Below the pieces are notes generated by a model that searched no databases, had not been told where the DNA came from, and worked only from the letters and a program-made list of their open reading frames with translations. The translations under genes were made by a program, and so were the position numbers. From assembly GCA_965197455.1 (NCBI GenBank), contig OZ240208.1:1364001-1428000 (forward strand): a stretch of 64,000 nucleotides of DNA, read 5' to 3'. Positions within the stretch are counted from its first letter, which is position 1; each line of letters opens with the position of its first letter. The stretch is from JAGWBD01 sp965197455 (lineage in GTDB: Bacteria > Chloroflexota > Anaerolineae > Aggregatilineales > Phototrophicaceae). Positions 53,752-62,430 of this stretch are shown here, one piece after another.

Positions 53752-55005
53752 GTGGCTGAATTCTGGTTCGTCTCCGCGCCGCTGCCAGGTCACCTCGACT
53801 GGGGCGGCTTGCTGCGCACAGCCCAGGACCTGCGTGACCGCGGTCACCAGGTGCGCTGGCTGAGTGGACCGCAGGTCGCGCGCACGCTGGCCCAGGCCGG
53901 CCTCGACTTCATTCCCCTGCGCGAAACCGGCTGGCTGTGGCCGCCGCCGCCCCTGCCCGACATCCACTCGCTGCCGCCGCAGGAAGCCGTCATGCTGCGC
54001 TACCGCCGCGCGCTGGATACCTGGCTGAGCGTCGACAAGGTCGCGGCCGCGACTGCCGAACTGATCGCCCTGGCACAGCGCGTGGGTGCGCCTGACCTGC
54101 TGGTCACCGATCCCTTCCTCAGCGCGTCCGCCCTCGCCGCAGAGGCGCTGGCTGTCCCGCTCGTCGTCGGCGGCTGGCCCGCCCAGGCGGAACTCGACGA
54201 GGAGCGCCTGCTGGCGGTGCAGCGCACGCTCGGCGCCGACAGTCGCGCGCGCCTGACGCAGTTGCTCACGCGTTTCAGCCTGCAAGGCCACAATTTCTCG
54301 CAGGGCGCCACGCCCTCCGTCCTCAGCCCGTTGCTGCACCTGTGCTACTTCAGCGAAGACTGGTACGCCGAAGAGCGCGGCAGCCTGCTGCCACAGAACG
54401 CCTACGTTGGCGGCGCACCGTCTGTGCCCGCCATTGCTGCGCCGGACTGGCTGGGCGCCATCCCGCCAGAGACGTCGCTGGCGCTGATTACCCTCGGCAC
54501 CACCTTCACCGGCGACCTCGGCTTCTTCAGCTGGGCGGCCCAGGCCGCGGCCCGCCTCAGGCTCGTCCCGATCGTCGTCATCGGCTGGAACCCGCTGCCG
54601 CCGGAGCGCAAGGCCGAACTGGTCGCCGCCCTGCCCGGCCAGGCGCGTCTGCTCAACTGGGTCGATTTCCATCACATCCTGCCGCGCGCGCGCCTCGCCA
54701 TCCATCACGGCGGCATGGGCACCACGCACAGTGCCGTTGTGCATGGCGTGCCCCAGCTGGTCGTGCCCCACGCCGCCGACCAGCGCGCCCAGGGTCGTCG
54801 CGTCGCGCAGGCGAAGGTCGGCCTGCATTTGACCGCGCACGACGTCCGCAACGGCGCCCTCTTCACTGGCGCGCGCGCCCTGCTGGCCGACGAAAAGGTA
54901 CAGCAGAATGCGCGTCAACTGGCGCAGGAAATGGCGGCCGGCGGCGGACCGCAGCGCGCCGCCGACTTGCTGCTCGCAACGCTGGAGCGGAGCGCAACAA
55001 CGTGA
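53752..55005 (+). CDS. GT1-family glycosyltransferase (UGT/MGT-like)
   Basis: The 417-residue protein starts at GTG 53752 (MAEFWFVSAPLPGHLDWGGL), which is the usual N-terminus of macrolide or UDP-glycosyltransferase-like enzymes. The C-terminal donor-binding motif is ARLAIHHGGMGTTHSAVVHG followed by PQLVVPHAADQ. It transfers a sugar from an NDP donor to a lipid, polyketide or similar acceptor. Neither donor nor acceptor can be told. It starts 17 bases after gcvPB and is followed by queG, so it may be in the same transcript. Confidence 0.85.
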   Translation: MAEFWFVSAPLPGHLDWGGLLRTAQDLRDRGHQVRWLSGPQVARTLAQAGLDFIPLRETGWLWPPPPLPDIHSLPPQEAVMLRYRRALDTWLSVDKVAAATAELIALAQRVGAPDLLVTDPFLSASALAAEALAVPLVVGGWPAQAELDEERLLAVQRTLGADSRARLTQLLTRFSLQGHNFSQGATPSVLSPLLHLCYFSEDWYAEERGSLLPQNAYVGGAPSVPAIAAPDWLGAIPPETSLALITLGTTFTGDLGFFSWAAQAAARLRLVPIVVIGWNPLPPERKAELVAALPGQARLLNWVDFHHILPRARLAIHHGGMGTTHSAVVHGVPQLVVPHAADQRAQGRRVAQAKVGLHLTAHDVRNGALFTGARALLADEKVQQNARQLAQEMAAGGGPQRAADLLLATLERSATT

Positions 55006-55029
55006 GCCGCGCACCAGGTCGCAGCTGAA

Positions 55030-56169
55030 ATGGCCTTCTCCGCTGCGCTGTTGCGCGAACGCGCGCTTGAGCTGGGCTTCAACCTGGTCGGCATCACCGC
55101 CGCGCAGCCCTCCCCCACCCTGAACGCCTACCTGCAATGGATCGGGGGCGGCATGCACGGCACCATGAGCTGGCTGGCGCGGCCGGACCGCCAGGCACGG
55201 CGGCGTGACCTCAAGGTCATCCTGCCCGACGTGCGCACCCTGCTGGTCGTCGGCCTCGACTACGCCCAGGCGCCCGGCCTGCAGGCGCTGCTGGAAGATC
55301 CCGCGCGCGGGCGCATCGCCGCCTACGCCTGGGGCCTGGACTATCACGATGTCATGACCTCGCGCCTGGAAACGCTGGCCGCCTGGCTGCAGCGCGCAAG
55401 CGGTCAGCACAAGGCACAGCGCGTCTACGTCGATACCGGCGCCCTGCTCGAGCGCAGTCACGCGCAGCAGGCCGGCCTCGGCTTCTTCGGCAAGAACACC
55501 ATGCTCATCCATCCCCACCGCGGCAGTCACTTCTTCCTCGGCGAACTCCTGACCCCCCTGGAATTCGACGAACACGACCAGCCACAGCAGGGCGTTGGCT
55601 GCGGCAGTTGCACGCGTTGCCTGAATGCCTGCCCGACCGACGCCTTCCCGCGCCCCTTCGTGCTGGATTCGCGCCGCTGCATCAGCTATCTGACCATTGA
55701 GCACAAGGGCTGGATTGAGCGCGAACTGCGTCCGCTCACCGGCAACTGGATTTTCGGCTGCGACATCTGCCAGGACGTCTGCCCCTTCCAGCGCTTCGCC
55801 CTGCCCACGCGCGAGCCTGCCCTGCAGCAGCGCGATCTCGCGCGCATCGCGCCGCCGCTGACGGAGCTGCTGGAAATGGAAGAGGACGAGTTCCTGCGCC
55901 GCTGGCAGGGCACTGGACTGCAGCGCACGGGTCACGAACGCCTGCTGCGCAACGCCTGTCTTGGCGCTGCTAATGGCCACATCCTGGCCGCCATTCCGGC
56001 ACTGACCCGGCTGCTGGAGTCAGACAGCCCCCTGCTGCGCGGCCACAGCGCCTGGGCGCTGGCGCAGCTGGATGCCACTGCAACACGTCCCGCCCTGCTG
56101 GCGCAGCTGGGCCGTGAGCGCGACAATGAGGTTAAACGCGAACTGACGCTGGCCCTGGATGGAGTCTGA
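55030..56169 (+). CDS. queG: Epoxyqueuosine reductase
   Basis: The 379-residue protein has the cobalamin-binding N-terminal region with the catalytic Asp in VDTGALLER, two [4Fe-4S] motifs (CGSCTRCLNACP and CDICQDVCP), and C-terminal HEAT-like helices (HSAWALAQLDATATRPALLAQL in outline). It reduces epoxyqueuosine to queuosine in tRNA, the last step of the pathway served by tgt at 47217. Confidence 0.96.
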   Translation: MAFSAALLRERALELGFNLVGITAAQPSPTLNAYLQWIGGGMHGTMSWLARPDRQARRRDLKVILPDVRTLLVVGLDYAQAPGLQALLEDPARGRIAAYAWGLDYHDVMTSRLETLAAWLQRASGQHKAQRVYVDTGALLERSHAQQAGLGFFGKNTMLIHPHRGSHFFLGELLTPLEFDEHDQPQQGVGCGSCTRCLNACPTDAFPRPFVLDSRRCISYLTIEHKGWIERELRPLTGNWIFGCDICQDVCPFQRFALPTREPALQQRDLARIAPPLTELLEMEEDEFLRRWQGTGLQRTGHERLLRNACLGAANGHILAAIPALTRLLESDSPLLRGHSAWALAQLDATATRPALLAQLGRERDNEVKRELTLALDGV

Positions 56170-56187
56170 AAACTGACTGCAACGGGA

Positions 56188-56193
56188 TAGACT
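56188..56193 (+). promoter_or_regulatory. Possible -10 element for the small metal-binding protein
   Basis: TAGACT lies 28 bases before ATG 56221, with AAGGAGG between as ribosome site. A -35 is not clear. Confidence 0.3.
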
Positions 56194-56220
56194 GTACCTG
56201 AACAAGGAGGGACGAACCTG

Positions 56221-56430
56221 ATGAACAGCAAAACCTTTCACATCCCCGACATCGGCTGTGACGGCTGTGTGCGCGCCATCCGCAACGAGCTGGAAGAGAT
56301 GGCCGGCGTACAGGTGCTGGCCACGGAAGTCGAGGGCCGCAGCGTCACTGTCGCCTGGGATGCGCCCGCGACCGAGCAGGCCATCGTGCAGGCCCTGAGC
56401 GCGATCGACTACGCACCAGCCCCCGCCTGA
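56221..56430 (+). CDS. Heavy-metal-associated domain protein (CopZ-like)
   Basis: The 69-residue protein is a single ferredoxin-like HMA domain with the metal-binding motif GCDGCVRAI at residues 12-20. This resembles GMTCxxC of copper chaperones, with Asp in place of the usual Thr-Cys start. It converges with copA, 10 bases from its end, and may hand copper to that ATPase. A strong AAGGAGG ribosome site precedes it. Confidence 0.88.
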   Translation: MNSKTFHIPDIGCDGCVRAIRNELEEMAGVQVLATEVEGRSVTVAWDAPATEQAIVQALSAIDYAPAPA

Positions 56431-56440
56431 GTTCTGCCCG

Positions 56441-58696
56441 TCACACCCGCAGTTTCAGGCGCCTTAGCCGCAGTGAATTGCTGACCACGAACAAACTGGA
56501 GAAGGCCATTGCGCCCGCGGCCAGCATGGGCACCAGCGCGCCCAGCATGGCCACCGGAATCAGCACGATGTTGTAGACGAAGGCCCAGAATAGATTCTGG
56601 TGAATGGCGCGCATGGTGGCGCGGCCCAGGTAGATGGCGCGCACCACCGCCAGCGGGTCCGCGCCCGGCAGTGTCAAATCCGCGGCCTCCATGGCGATGT
56701 CGGTCCCGCCGCCGATGGCCATGCCCACGTCCGCCTGCGCCAGCGCGGGCGCGTCGTTGATGCCGTCGCCGACCATCGCGACCCGCTGACCGCCCTCCTG
56801 CAACTGGGCAATGACCTTTGCCTTGTCGCCCGGCAGAACCTCCGCCCGCAACTCCTGAATGCCCAGCTGCGCTGCGATGGCCCGCGCCGTGAGTTCGTTG
56901 TCGCCAGTGAGCATCACGACTTCAAGGCCGGCCGCCTGCAGGGCACGCACCGCCGCGTGCGAGCCTTCGCGCAGCGTATCGGCGATGCCCAGCAGGCCCG
57001 CGGCCTGGCCGTCCACCGCGACCGCCGCGACCGTCTGACCCTCTTCCTGCAGCGCCTGCGCCTGTTCCTGCAGACTCTCGTCCAGCGTAACGTCTTCGTC
57101 CGCCAGGAAATCCAGGCTACCCACCAGCACCTTGCGGCCAGCCACCGTCGCGCGCACGCCCATGCCCGCCTCTGCCTGAAACGCAGCCAGGTCGTCCAGC
57201 GCCAGGTCGCGTGCAGCGGCTGCCAGCAGCAAGGCCCGCGCCAGCGGATGCTCGCTGCCGCGCTCGGCGCTGGCCGCCAGCTGCAATACCTCCTCTTCCG
57301 TCCAGCCCGACTGCGCCTGCAGCGCCGTCACGCGCGTCTCGCCCAGCGTGAGCGTACCCGTCTTGTCCAGCGCGATGACCTGCAGGCGCCGCGTGTTCTC
57401 CAGCGCTGCGCTGTTGCGGAAGAGGATGCCGTTCTCTGCGCCCAGGCCGGTGCCGACCATGATGGCCGTCGGCGTTGCCAGGCCCAGCGCGCAGGGGCAG
57501 GCGATCACCAGCACCGCCACCGCATGCGTCAGGGCCAGCGCAAAGGCCACCTGCCCCAGCGCCATCCAGGCGACGAAGGTCACCAGCGCCAGCAACAACA
57601 CCACCGGCACGAAGATGCCCGAGACGCGGTCCGCGATGCGCTGAATGGGCGCGCGCGACGCCTGCGCCTGTTCCACCATGCGGATGATCTGCGCCAGCGC
57701 GCTCGCCGCGCCCAGGCGCTGCGCCTCAATGACCAGGCGCCCCTGATGGTTCAGCGTGGCGCCGATGACCTCGTCGCCCACGGCCTTGTCCACCGGCAGA
57801 CTCTCGCCGGTCAACAGCGACTCGTCCACCGCCGACGCGCCCTCGCGCACCATGCCGTCCACCGGGATGCGCCCGCCAGGCCGCACCAGCACCCGGTCGC
57901 CCACCAGCAGCTCGCTGACCGGCACTTCGCGTTCCACGCCCTCACGCAGCAGGGTCGCGGTCTGTGGCGCCAGCTGCATCAGTCGCCGGATGGCCTCGCT
58001 GCTGCGGCCACGCGCGCGCGCCTCCAGCAGCTTGCCCAGCGTGATCAGCGTCAGGATCACCGCCGCCGTCTCAAAGTATTCGCCCGTCTCCGGCAGCAAC
58101 CCGCTCAGCGCGGCCACGCTGTAGCCATAGGCCGCTGCGCTGCCCAGGGCGACCAGCGTGTCCATGTTGGCGCTGCCGTTGCGCAAGGCCCGCAGCGCGC
58201 CGGACAGGTACTGCCGGCCCAGCACGACCACCACCACCGTCGCCAGCAGCCAGAACACCAGCGGCCAGCCGTCCCAACCCAGCCACGGCGCGAGCTGCGC
58301 CAGCGCCGGCACTGCCGCCTGCAAATGACGCGCCATGCTCAACACGGCCAGCGGCACGGTGAACACCAGCCCGATGCGCAGCAGTTGCGACTGCTTCTGA
58401 ATCGCCGCTTCACGCGCCGCCCGCTCGGCGTCTTCGGGCACCGGCTCATCCTGAAGTTCGATGACGCCATAGCCAGCCTTCTCGACCGCGCTCACCAGCA
58501 GCGCCCGCTCAACGCCCTCTGCGCCCGCCACGACGCTGGCGCGCTCGGTCGCCAGGTTGACGCTGACCTCCAGCACGCCCGGCTGCTTCGCCAGCGCCCG
58601 CTCCACATTGCGCACGCAGGCGGCGCAGGTCATCCCGGTGACGGGCAGGACAATCTCTTCCACGTCCACTGCTACCGCTTCCGCTGTCTTCTGCAT
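56441..58696 (-). CDS. copA: Copper-translocating P-type ATPase
   Basis: The 751-residue pump has one N-terminal HMA domain with GMTCAAC (C24, C27), eight membrane spans, the channel motif CPCALGLATP near residue 400, the phosphorylation Asp in DKTGTLTLGE near 443, an HP motif in SEHPLARAL and the hinge GDGINDAPAL. The C-terminal membrane motif YNIVLIPVAMLGA supports Cu+ specificity. It exports copper. It follows the epimerase gene by 12 bases. Confidence 0.96.
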   Translation of the reverse strand: MQKTAEAVAVDVEEIVLPVTGMTCAACVRNVERALAKQPGVLEVSVNLATERASVVAGAEGVERALLVSAVEKAGYGVIELQDEPVPEDAERAAREAAIQKQSQLLRIGLVFTVPLAVLSMARHLQAAVPALAQLAPWLGWDGWPLVFWLLATVVVVVLGRQYLSGALRALRNGSANMDTLVALGSAAAYGYSVAALSGLLPETGEYFETAAVILTLITLGKLLEARARGRSSEAIRRLMQLAPQTATLLREGVEREVPVSELLVGDRVLVRPGGRIPVDGMVREGASAVDESLLTGESLPVDKAVGDEVIGATLNHQGRLVIEAQRLGAASALAQIIRMVEQAQASRAPIQRIADRVSGIFVPVVLLLALVTFVAWMALGQVAFALALTHAVAVLVIACPCALGLATPTAIMVGTGLGAENGILFRNSAALENTRRLQVIALDKTGTLTLGETRVTALQAQSGWTEEEVLQLAASAERGSEHPLARALLLAAAARDLALDDLAAFQAEAGMGVRATVAGRKVLVGSLDFLADEDVTLDESLQEQAQALQEEGQTVAAVAVDGQAAGLLGIADTLREGSHAAVRALQAAGLEVVMLTGDNELTARAIAAQLGIQELRAEVLPGDKAKVIAQLQEGGQRVAMVGDGINDAPALAQADVGMAIGGGTDIAMEAADLTLPGADPLAVVRAIYLGRATMRAIHQNLFWAFVYNIVLIPVAMLGALVPMLAAGAMAFSSLFVVSNSLRLRRLKLRV

Positions 58697-58708
58697 GATT
58701 TGCCCTGT

Positions 58709-59119
58709 CTATGCCTGTCTGCGTTCGTAGAGTTCGACCAACACACCGCCGCTGCTCTTCGGATGCACGAAAGCGTAGCGCGTGCCATCCTCACGCTGCC
58801 GCGGCCGCTCATTGATGAGCTCGATGCCTGTGTCAACCAGTTGCTGCATGGCCGCCTCAATGTCCGCCACCGCCAGACAAAGGTGGTGCATGCCGCCGCC
58901 CTTCGCCGCCAGATAACGCGCGCTGCCGCTGTTTGCATCAGTCGGCAGCAGCAGCTCGATGTGCGCGTTGTCCGTCTCCAGAAAGGCGATGTCAACCGCT
59001 TCGGCAGGTACCGACTCGACGCGCTGCAGCTCGAGTCCCAGCGCCCGCTGCCAGAACCCCAGCGCTGCGTCCATGTCACTCACGACGATGGCGATGTGGT
59101 CAATGGCGATGCGGGTCAT
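58709..59119 (-). CDS. mce: Methylmalonyl-CoA epimerase
   Basis: The 136-residue glyoxalase-fold enzyme starts MTRIAIDHIAIVV with the metal-binding His8, continues with the central GGGMHHLCLAV and ends with GVLVELYE, the second ligand set. It interconverts the two epimers of methylmalonyl-CoA. The frame is open far upstream, but the domain starts at ATG 59119. The carboxylase subunit at 62427 produces its substrate, and the divergent acyl-CoA dehydrogenase cluster shares its promoter region. Confidence 0.93.
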   Translation of the reverse strand: MTRIAIDHIAIVVSDMDAALGFWQRALGLELQRVESVPAEAVDIAFLETDNAHIELLLPTDANSGSARYLAAKGGGMHHLCLAVADIEAAMQQLVDTGIELINERPRQREDGTRYAFVHPKSSGGVLVELYERRQA

Positions 59120-59150
59120 GGACACCCCGTCCTTTGTGCTCACGTCTCTT

Positions 59151-59161
59151 GTTATACTATC
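59151..59161. promoter_or_regulatory. Overlapping divergent -10 elements between mce and the acyl-CoA dehydrogenase gene
   Basis: GTTATACTATC gives TATACT rightward (59153-59158) and TAGTAT or TATAAC leftward. The two genes start 36 and 42 bases away, so one core may fire in both directions. Confidence 0.45.
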
Positions 59162-59194
59162 ATGCTGCGCGACCAAACCATTGCTGGATGGTTG

Positions 59195-60379
59195 ATGAGC
59201 GAAGCGAACGACAGTTTCTTGCCGGCCTTGACGGACGAACATCGCATGTTGCGCGCTACCGTGCGCGACTTCGCGCAACGCGAAATTGCGCCCGTCGCGG
59301 CGCAGCTGGACGAGACCGGCATCTTCCCGCACGAGACCGTACGTCGCATGGGCGCGCTGGGCCTGATGGGCATCGAGGTGCCGGAAGCATTTGGCGGCGC
59401 GGGCATGGACGCGCTGGCCTGTGCCCTGACCATTCTCGAGCTCGCGCGCGTCGACGCCAGCCACAGCACCATCGTCAGCGTCAACAATTCGCTCTACTGC
59501 ACTGCGTTGCTGACTCACGGCACGGATGCGCAGAAACGCGAGTTTCTCGTCCCGGTCGCCAGTGGCGCGCAGACCGGCGCCTACAGCCTCAGCGAACCCT
59601 CCTCCGGCAGCGACGCCGGCACGATGGCCTGCCGCGCGCAGCTCAACGAGGCTGGCACGCACTGGCTCATCAACGGCCGCAAGAGCTGGGTTACCAACGG
59701 TCCGGTCGCACAGCGCATCCTGCTCTTCGCCGTGACCGACCCGGCAGCCGACAAGCGCGGCATCACGGCCTTCCTCATCGACGCCGCGCAGCCCGGTCTC
59801 ACGCGCGGCCGCGAGGAACCCAAACTCGGCATTCGCGCCAGCGCCACCTGCGAACTGCACTTCGAGGACTACGCCTGCCCGGTAGCCAACGTGCTGGGCG
59901 CAGCGGGCGCGGGCTTTCGCATCGCCATGAGCGTGCTCGATGCCGGTCGCATCGGCATTGCAGCGCAGGCCCTGGGCATCGCCGAGGCCGCCTTCGCAGC
60001 CAGCGTGGCCTACGCCCGCCAGCGCGAAGCCTTCGGCGGCCCCATCGCCCGCTTCCAGCTCATCCAGCAGAAAATCGCCGACATGAAGCTGCGCATCGAG
60101 GCCAGCCGCCTGCTGCTCCTTGACGCCGTCGCCGCGAAGCAGCGCAGCGCCACCAGCGGCGAACGCTACACCCTGCAGGCCAGCATGGCCAAGCTCTTCG
60201 CCAGCGAAACAGCGGCCTTCGTCACCGACGAGTCCCTGCAGATTCACGGCGGCATGGGCTACAGCCGCGAGCTGCCGCTGGAACGCTACTGGCGCGACGC
60301 CCGCATCACGCGTATCTACGAGGGCAGCAGCGAAATCCAGCGCCTCGTCATCGCCCGCAACGTGCTGGGGTTGCGCTGA
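59195..60379 (+). CDS. Acyl-CoA dehydrogenase
   Basis: From ATG 59195 (MSEANDSFLPALTDEHRML) the flavoprotein has 394 residues. Family signatures are AYSLSEPSSGSDAG, WVTNGPVA and the C-terminal GGMGYSRELPLERYWRDARI. The catalytic Glu is in IYEGSSEIQR near residue 376. It oxidises an acyl-CoA, probably short-chain or branched. An ATG at 59162 only three bases after the -10 is less likely as start. It overlaps the next gene by one base (TGATG). Confidence 0.94.
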   Translation: MSEANDSFLPALTDEHRMLRATVRDFAQREIAPVAAQLDETGIFPHETVRRMGALGLMGIEVPEAFGGAGMDALACALTILELARVDASHSTIVSVNNSLYCTALLTHGTDAQKREFLVPVASGAQTGAYSLSEPSSGSDAGTMACRAQLNEAGTHWLINGRKSWVTNGPVAQRILLFAVTDPAADKRGITAFLIDAAQPGLTRGREEPKLGIRASATCELHFEDYACPVANVLGAAGAGFRIAMSVLDAGRIGIAAQALGIAEAAFAASVAYARQREAFGGPIARFQLIQQKIADMKLRIEASRLLLLDAVAAKQRSATSGERYTLQASMAKLFASETAAFVTDESLQIHGGMGYSRELPLERYWRDARITRIYEGSSEIQRLVIARNVLGLR

Positions 60380-61410
60380 TGCGCGCGGCCGTCCTGCAGG
60401 CGCACGGCGGGCCGGAAGTGCTGGCTTACGTCAGTGATCTGCCGCGGCCCGCACCGGGGCCTGGCGAGGTACGGCTGTGCATGCGCGCCGCTGCGCTCAA
60501 CCGCCTCGACCTTTGGGTGCGCGCCGGCTGGCCCGGACTCAAACTGACCATGCCGCACGTCATCGCTGCGGACGGCGCCGGCGAAGTCGACTGCTGCGGC
60601 CCAGGCGTCACGGGGCTGCAACCTGGTGCGCGCGTCTGCATCGATCCGGCCGTCATCGCCGCCGACGACCCGGCGCGGCGCAGCGCGTTTGAGAATCAGG
60701 GACGTCTGCACATTCTGGGCGAGCAGCTGCCAGGCACGGCGGCGGAGTTTGCCATCGTGCCCGCGCGCAACCTGCTGGCCCTGCCCGACCACGTCAGCTA
60801 TGAGGACGCGGCGGCGGCCGGCCTCGTCTACGTCACCGCCTGGCATTCGCTGATGACGCGCGGCGGCCTGCGCGCGGGCGAGACCGTGCTCGTCGTCGGC
60901 GCGGGCGGCGGCGTCAACACCGCCAGCATCCAGATCGCGAAGCTGGCCGGCGCACGGGTGCTGGTCGTCGGCAGCACCGACGAGCGCTGCGCAACGGCGC
61001 TGTCCCTCGGCGCGGACGAAGTCATCTGTCGCGCGGACACCCCCGCCTGGTCGCGTGCCGTCTGGCAGCTGACCGGCCGCCAGGGCGTGGATGTGGTGGT
61101 CGACAACGTTGGCAGCGCCACCATGGCCGACAGCCTGCGCGCGGCCAAAAGCGGCGGCCGCATCCTGGTCGTGGGCAACACCAGCGGCCCCCAGGTCGCG
61201 CTGGATATGCGTCTGGTCTTCAGCAAGCATCTGAGCATCATCGGCAGCAGCATGGGCCCGCACCGCGATTACTGCCAGGTGATGGACCTGGTCTTCCGCG
61301 GCGCCTTGCGTCCCCTCATCGGCGCGGCACTGCCGCTGTCGGCAGCGCGCGAAGGTATGCGCCTGCTGGAAGATTATGCGGTCAGCGGCAAGGTCGTACT
61401 GCAAATCTGA
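60379..61410 (+). CDS. Medium-chain dehydrogenase/reductase (zinc or quinone oxidoreductase type)
   Basis: The 343-residue oxidoreductase has a GroES-like N-terminal domain (RAAALNRLDLWVRAGWPG, PHVIAADGAGEV) and a Rossmann NAD(P) site (VLVVGAGGGVNTASIQIAKL). It lacks the usual GHE zinc motif and the four-Cys structural zinc lobe is not evident, so a quinone-reductase-like or zinc-free enzyme is likely. Its place in the propionyl-CoA-type cluster suggests an acyl-CoA-linked or aldehyde substrate, unproven. Confidence 0.88.
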   Translation: MRAAVLQAHGGPEVLAYVSDLPRPAPGPGEVRLCMRAAALNRLDLWVRAGWPGLKLTMPHVIAADGAGEVDCCGPGVTGLQPGARVCIDPAVIAADDPARRSAFENQGRLHILGEQLPGTAAEFAIVPARNLLALPDHVSYEDAAAAGLVYVTAWHSLMTRGGLRAGETVLVVGAGGGVNTASIQIAKLAGARVLVVGSTDERCATALSLGADEVICRADTPAWSRAVWQLTGRQGVDVVVDNVGSATMADSLRAAKSGGRILVVGNTSGPQVALDMRLVFSKHLSIIGSSMGPHRDYCQVMDLVFRGALRPLIGAALPLSAAREGMRLLEDYAVSGKVVLQI

Positions 61411-61427
61411 CACAGGAGTCTGCCTGA

Positions 61428-62057
61428 ATGGACAGCGCCCACAGTGAAACCGAGCTCAAGCTGTATTGTGCGGACCTGATGCAGGTTCAGCATCGGCTGC
61501 AGCGACTGCGCGCGCGTCGGGTCGCTGCGCGCGTGCTGGAAGTCAATCTCCGCTATGAAAATGCCGGCTACGGGCTCGCCGCGGACGGCATCCTGCTGCG
61601 TCTGCGCCAGGACAGCCGTGCGCGCCTGACGCTCAAGATGCCCGGCGATTCAGCACCCGGTCAGGACAGCATCCTGCAGCGCTTCGAGGCCGAGGTCGAG
61701 GTCAGCGACTTCGACACGGCCGCGCTCATCCTCGAACGACTCGGCTACTACGTGCAGCTGCGTTACGAAAAGTACCGCAGCACCTGGGCGCTGGGCGGCG
61801 CCGAAGTCGTGCTGGACGAACTGCCCTGTGGCGATTTCGTCGAAATCGAGGGCGACCCGCAGCAAATCGAGCGGGCCGTCAAGGCGCTGTCGCTGGAGCG
61901 GGCGCCGCGCCTGCCGCTGAGTTATGCCGAGCTGTTCAGCCTCATCCAGGCGCACCTGGGCCTGCCGCTACACGACCTCACCTTCGACGCCTTTGCCAAC
62001 ATCTCCCTGCCGCCCGGCTTCTTCGCCGACCTGGCCGCCAACGCAGGCGATGGCTGA
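61428..62057 (+). CDS. CYTH domain protein (class IV adenylate cyclase/thiamine triphosphatase type)
   Basis: The 209-residue protein has the ExExK motif of the CYTH superfamily at E7, E9 and K11 (SETELKLY), then alternating charged strands of a triphosphate tunnel (ILLRLRQDSRARLTLKMPG, RYEKYRSTWALGG, VVLDELPCGDFVEIEGD). Members hydrolyse triphosphates or make cAMP; the activity cannot be chosen here. It has a ribosome site 10 bases after the oxidoreductase stop and overlaps the small membrane protein gene. Confidence 0.9.
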   Translation: MDSAHSETELKLYCADLMQVQHRLQRLRARRVAARVLEVNLRYENAGYGLAADGILLRLRQDSRARLTLKMPGDSAPGQDSILQRFEAEVEVSDFDTAALILERLGYYVQLRYEKYRSTWALGGAEVVLDELPCGDFVEIEGDPQQIERAVKALSLERAPRLPLSYAELFSLIQAHLGLPLHDLTFDAFANISLPPGFFADLAANAGDG

Positions 62058-62430
62058 GCGCCGCCCGCGCCATGCCCTGCTTGCCCTGCTCATGCTGCTG
62101 CTGCAACTCGGCGCCCTGCAGCACCTGACGCGCATCCCGCCCGAACTCGTCCCGCAACTCAGCCTCATCCTGCCCCTGGAGCTCGCGCTGACCCTGGCCT
62201 GGGCATTGATTTTCGCCTGGCTGGCCGTTAACCTGTGGCGTGGGGCGCAGACCCGTCGGTTGTCGCAGGCGCTCACACTCTATGTCGCCATCAGCCTTTT
62301 ACGCCTGCTGCTTTTCGCGCGTTCAGACTATGATCGCGGCCGACTGCCCTTCCTGTTGCTCGCCCTGCTGCTGGCTGCGTTCGTCCTGCTCCACCGCCGG
62401 ACTAGAGACCGACGGGAGTCGTCTGAATGA
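62050..62430 (+). CDS. Small integral membrane protein, 126 residues, unknown function
   Basis: From ATG 62050 the protein has four hydrophobic segments (about 8-25, 36-60, 73-88 and 97-112) and Arg-rich ends. It overlaps the CYTH gene by eight bases and the carboxylase gene by four. I do not recognise the family. The frame opens earlier inside the CYTH gene, but the overlap start fits operon spacing. Confidence 0.75.
   Translation: MAERRPRHALLALLMLLLQLGALQHLTRIPPELVPQLSLILPLELALTLAWALIFAWLAVNLWRGAQTRRLSQALTLYVAISLLRLLLFARSDYDRGRLPFLLLALLLAAFVLLHRRTRDRRESSE

Noticed and set aside
53491..55980. An 829-codon open frame antisense to the gcvPB end, glycosyltransferase and queG
   Set aside because: It crosses three recognised genes on the other strand and has no protein-like features.
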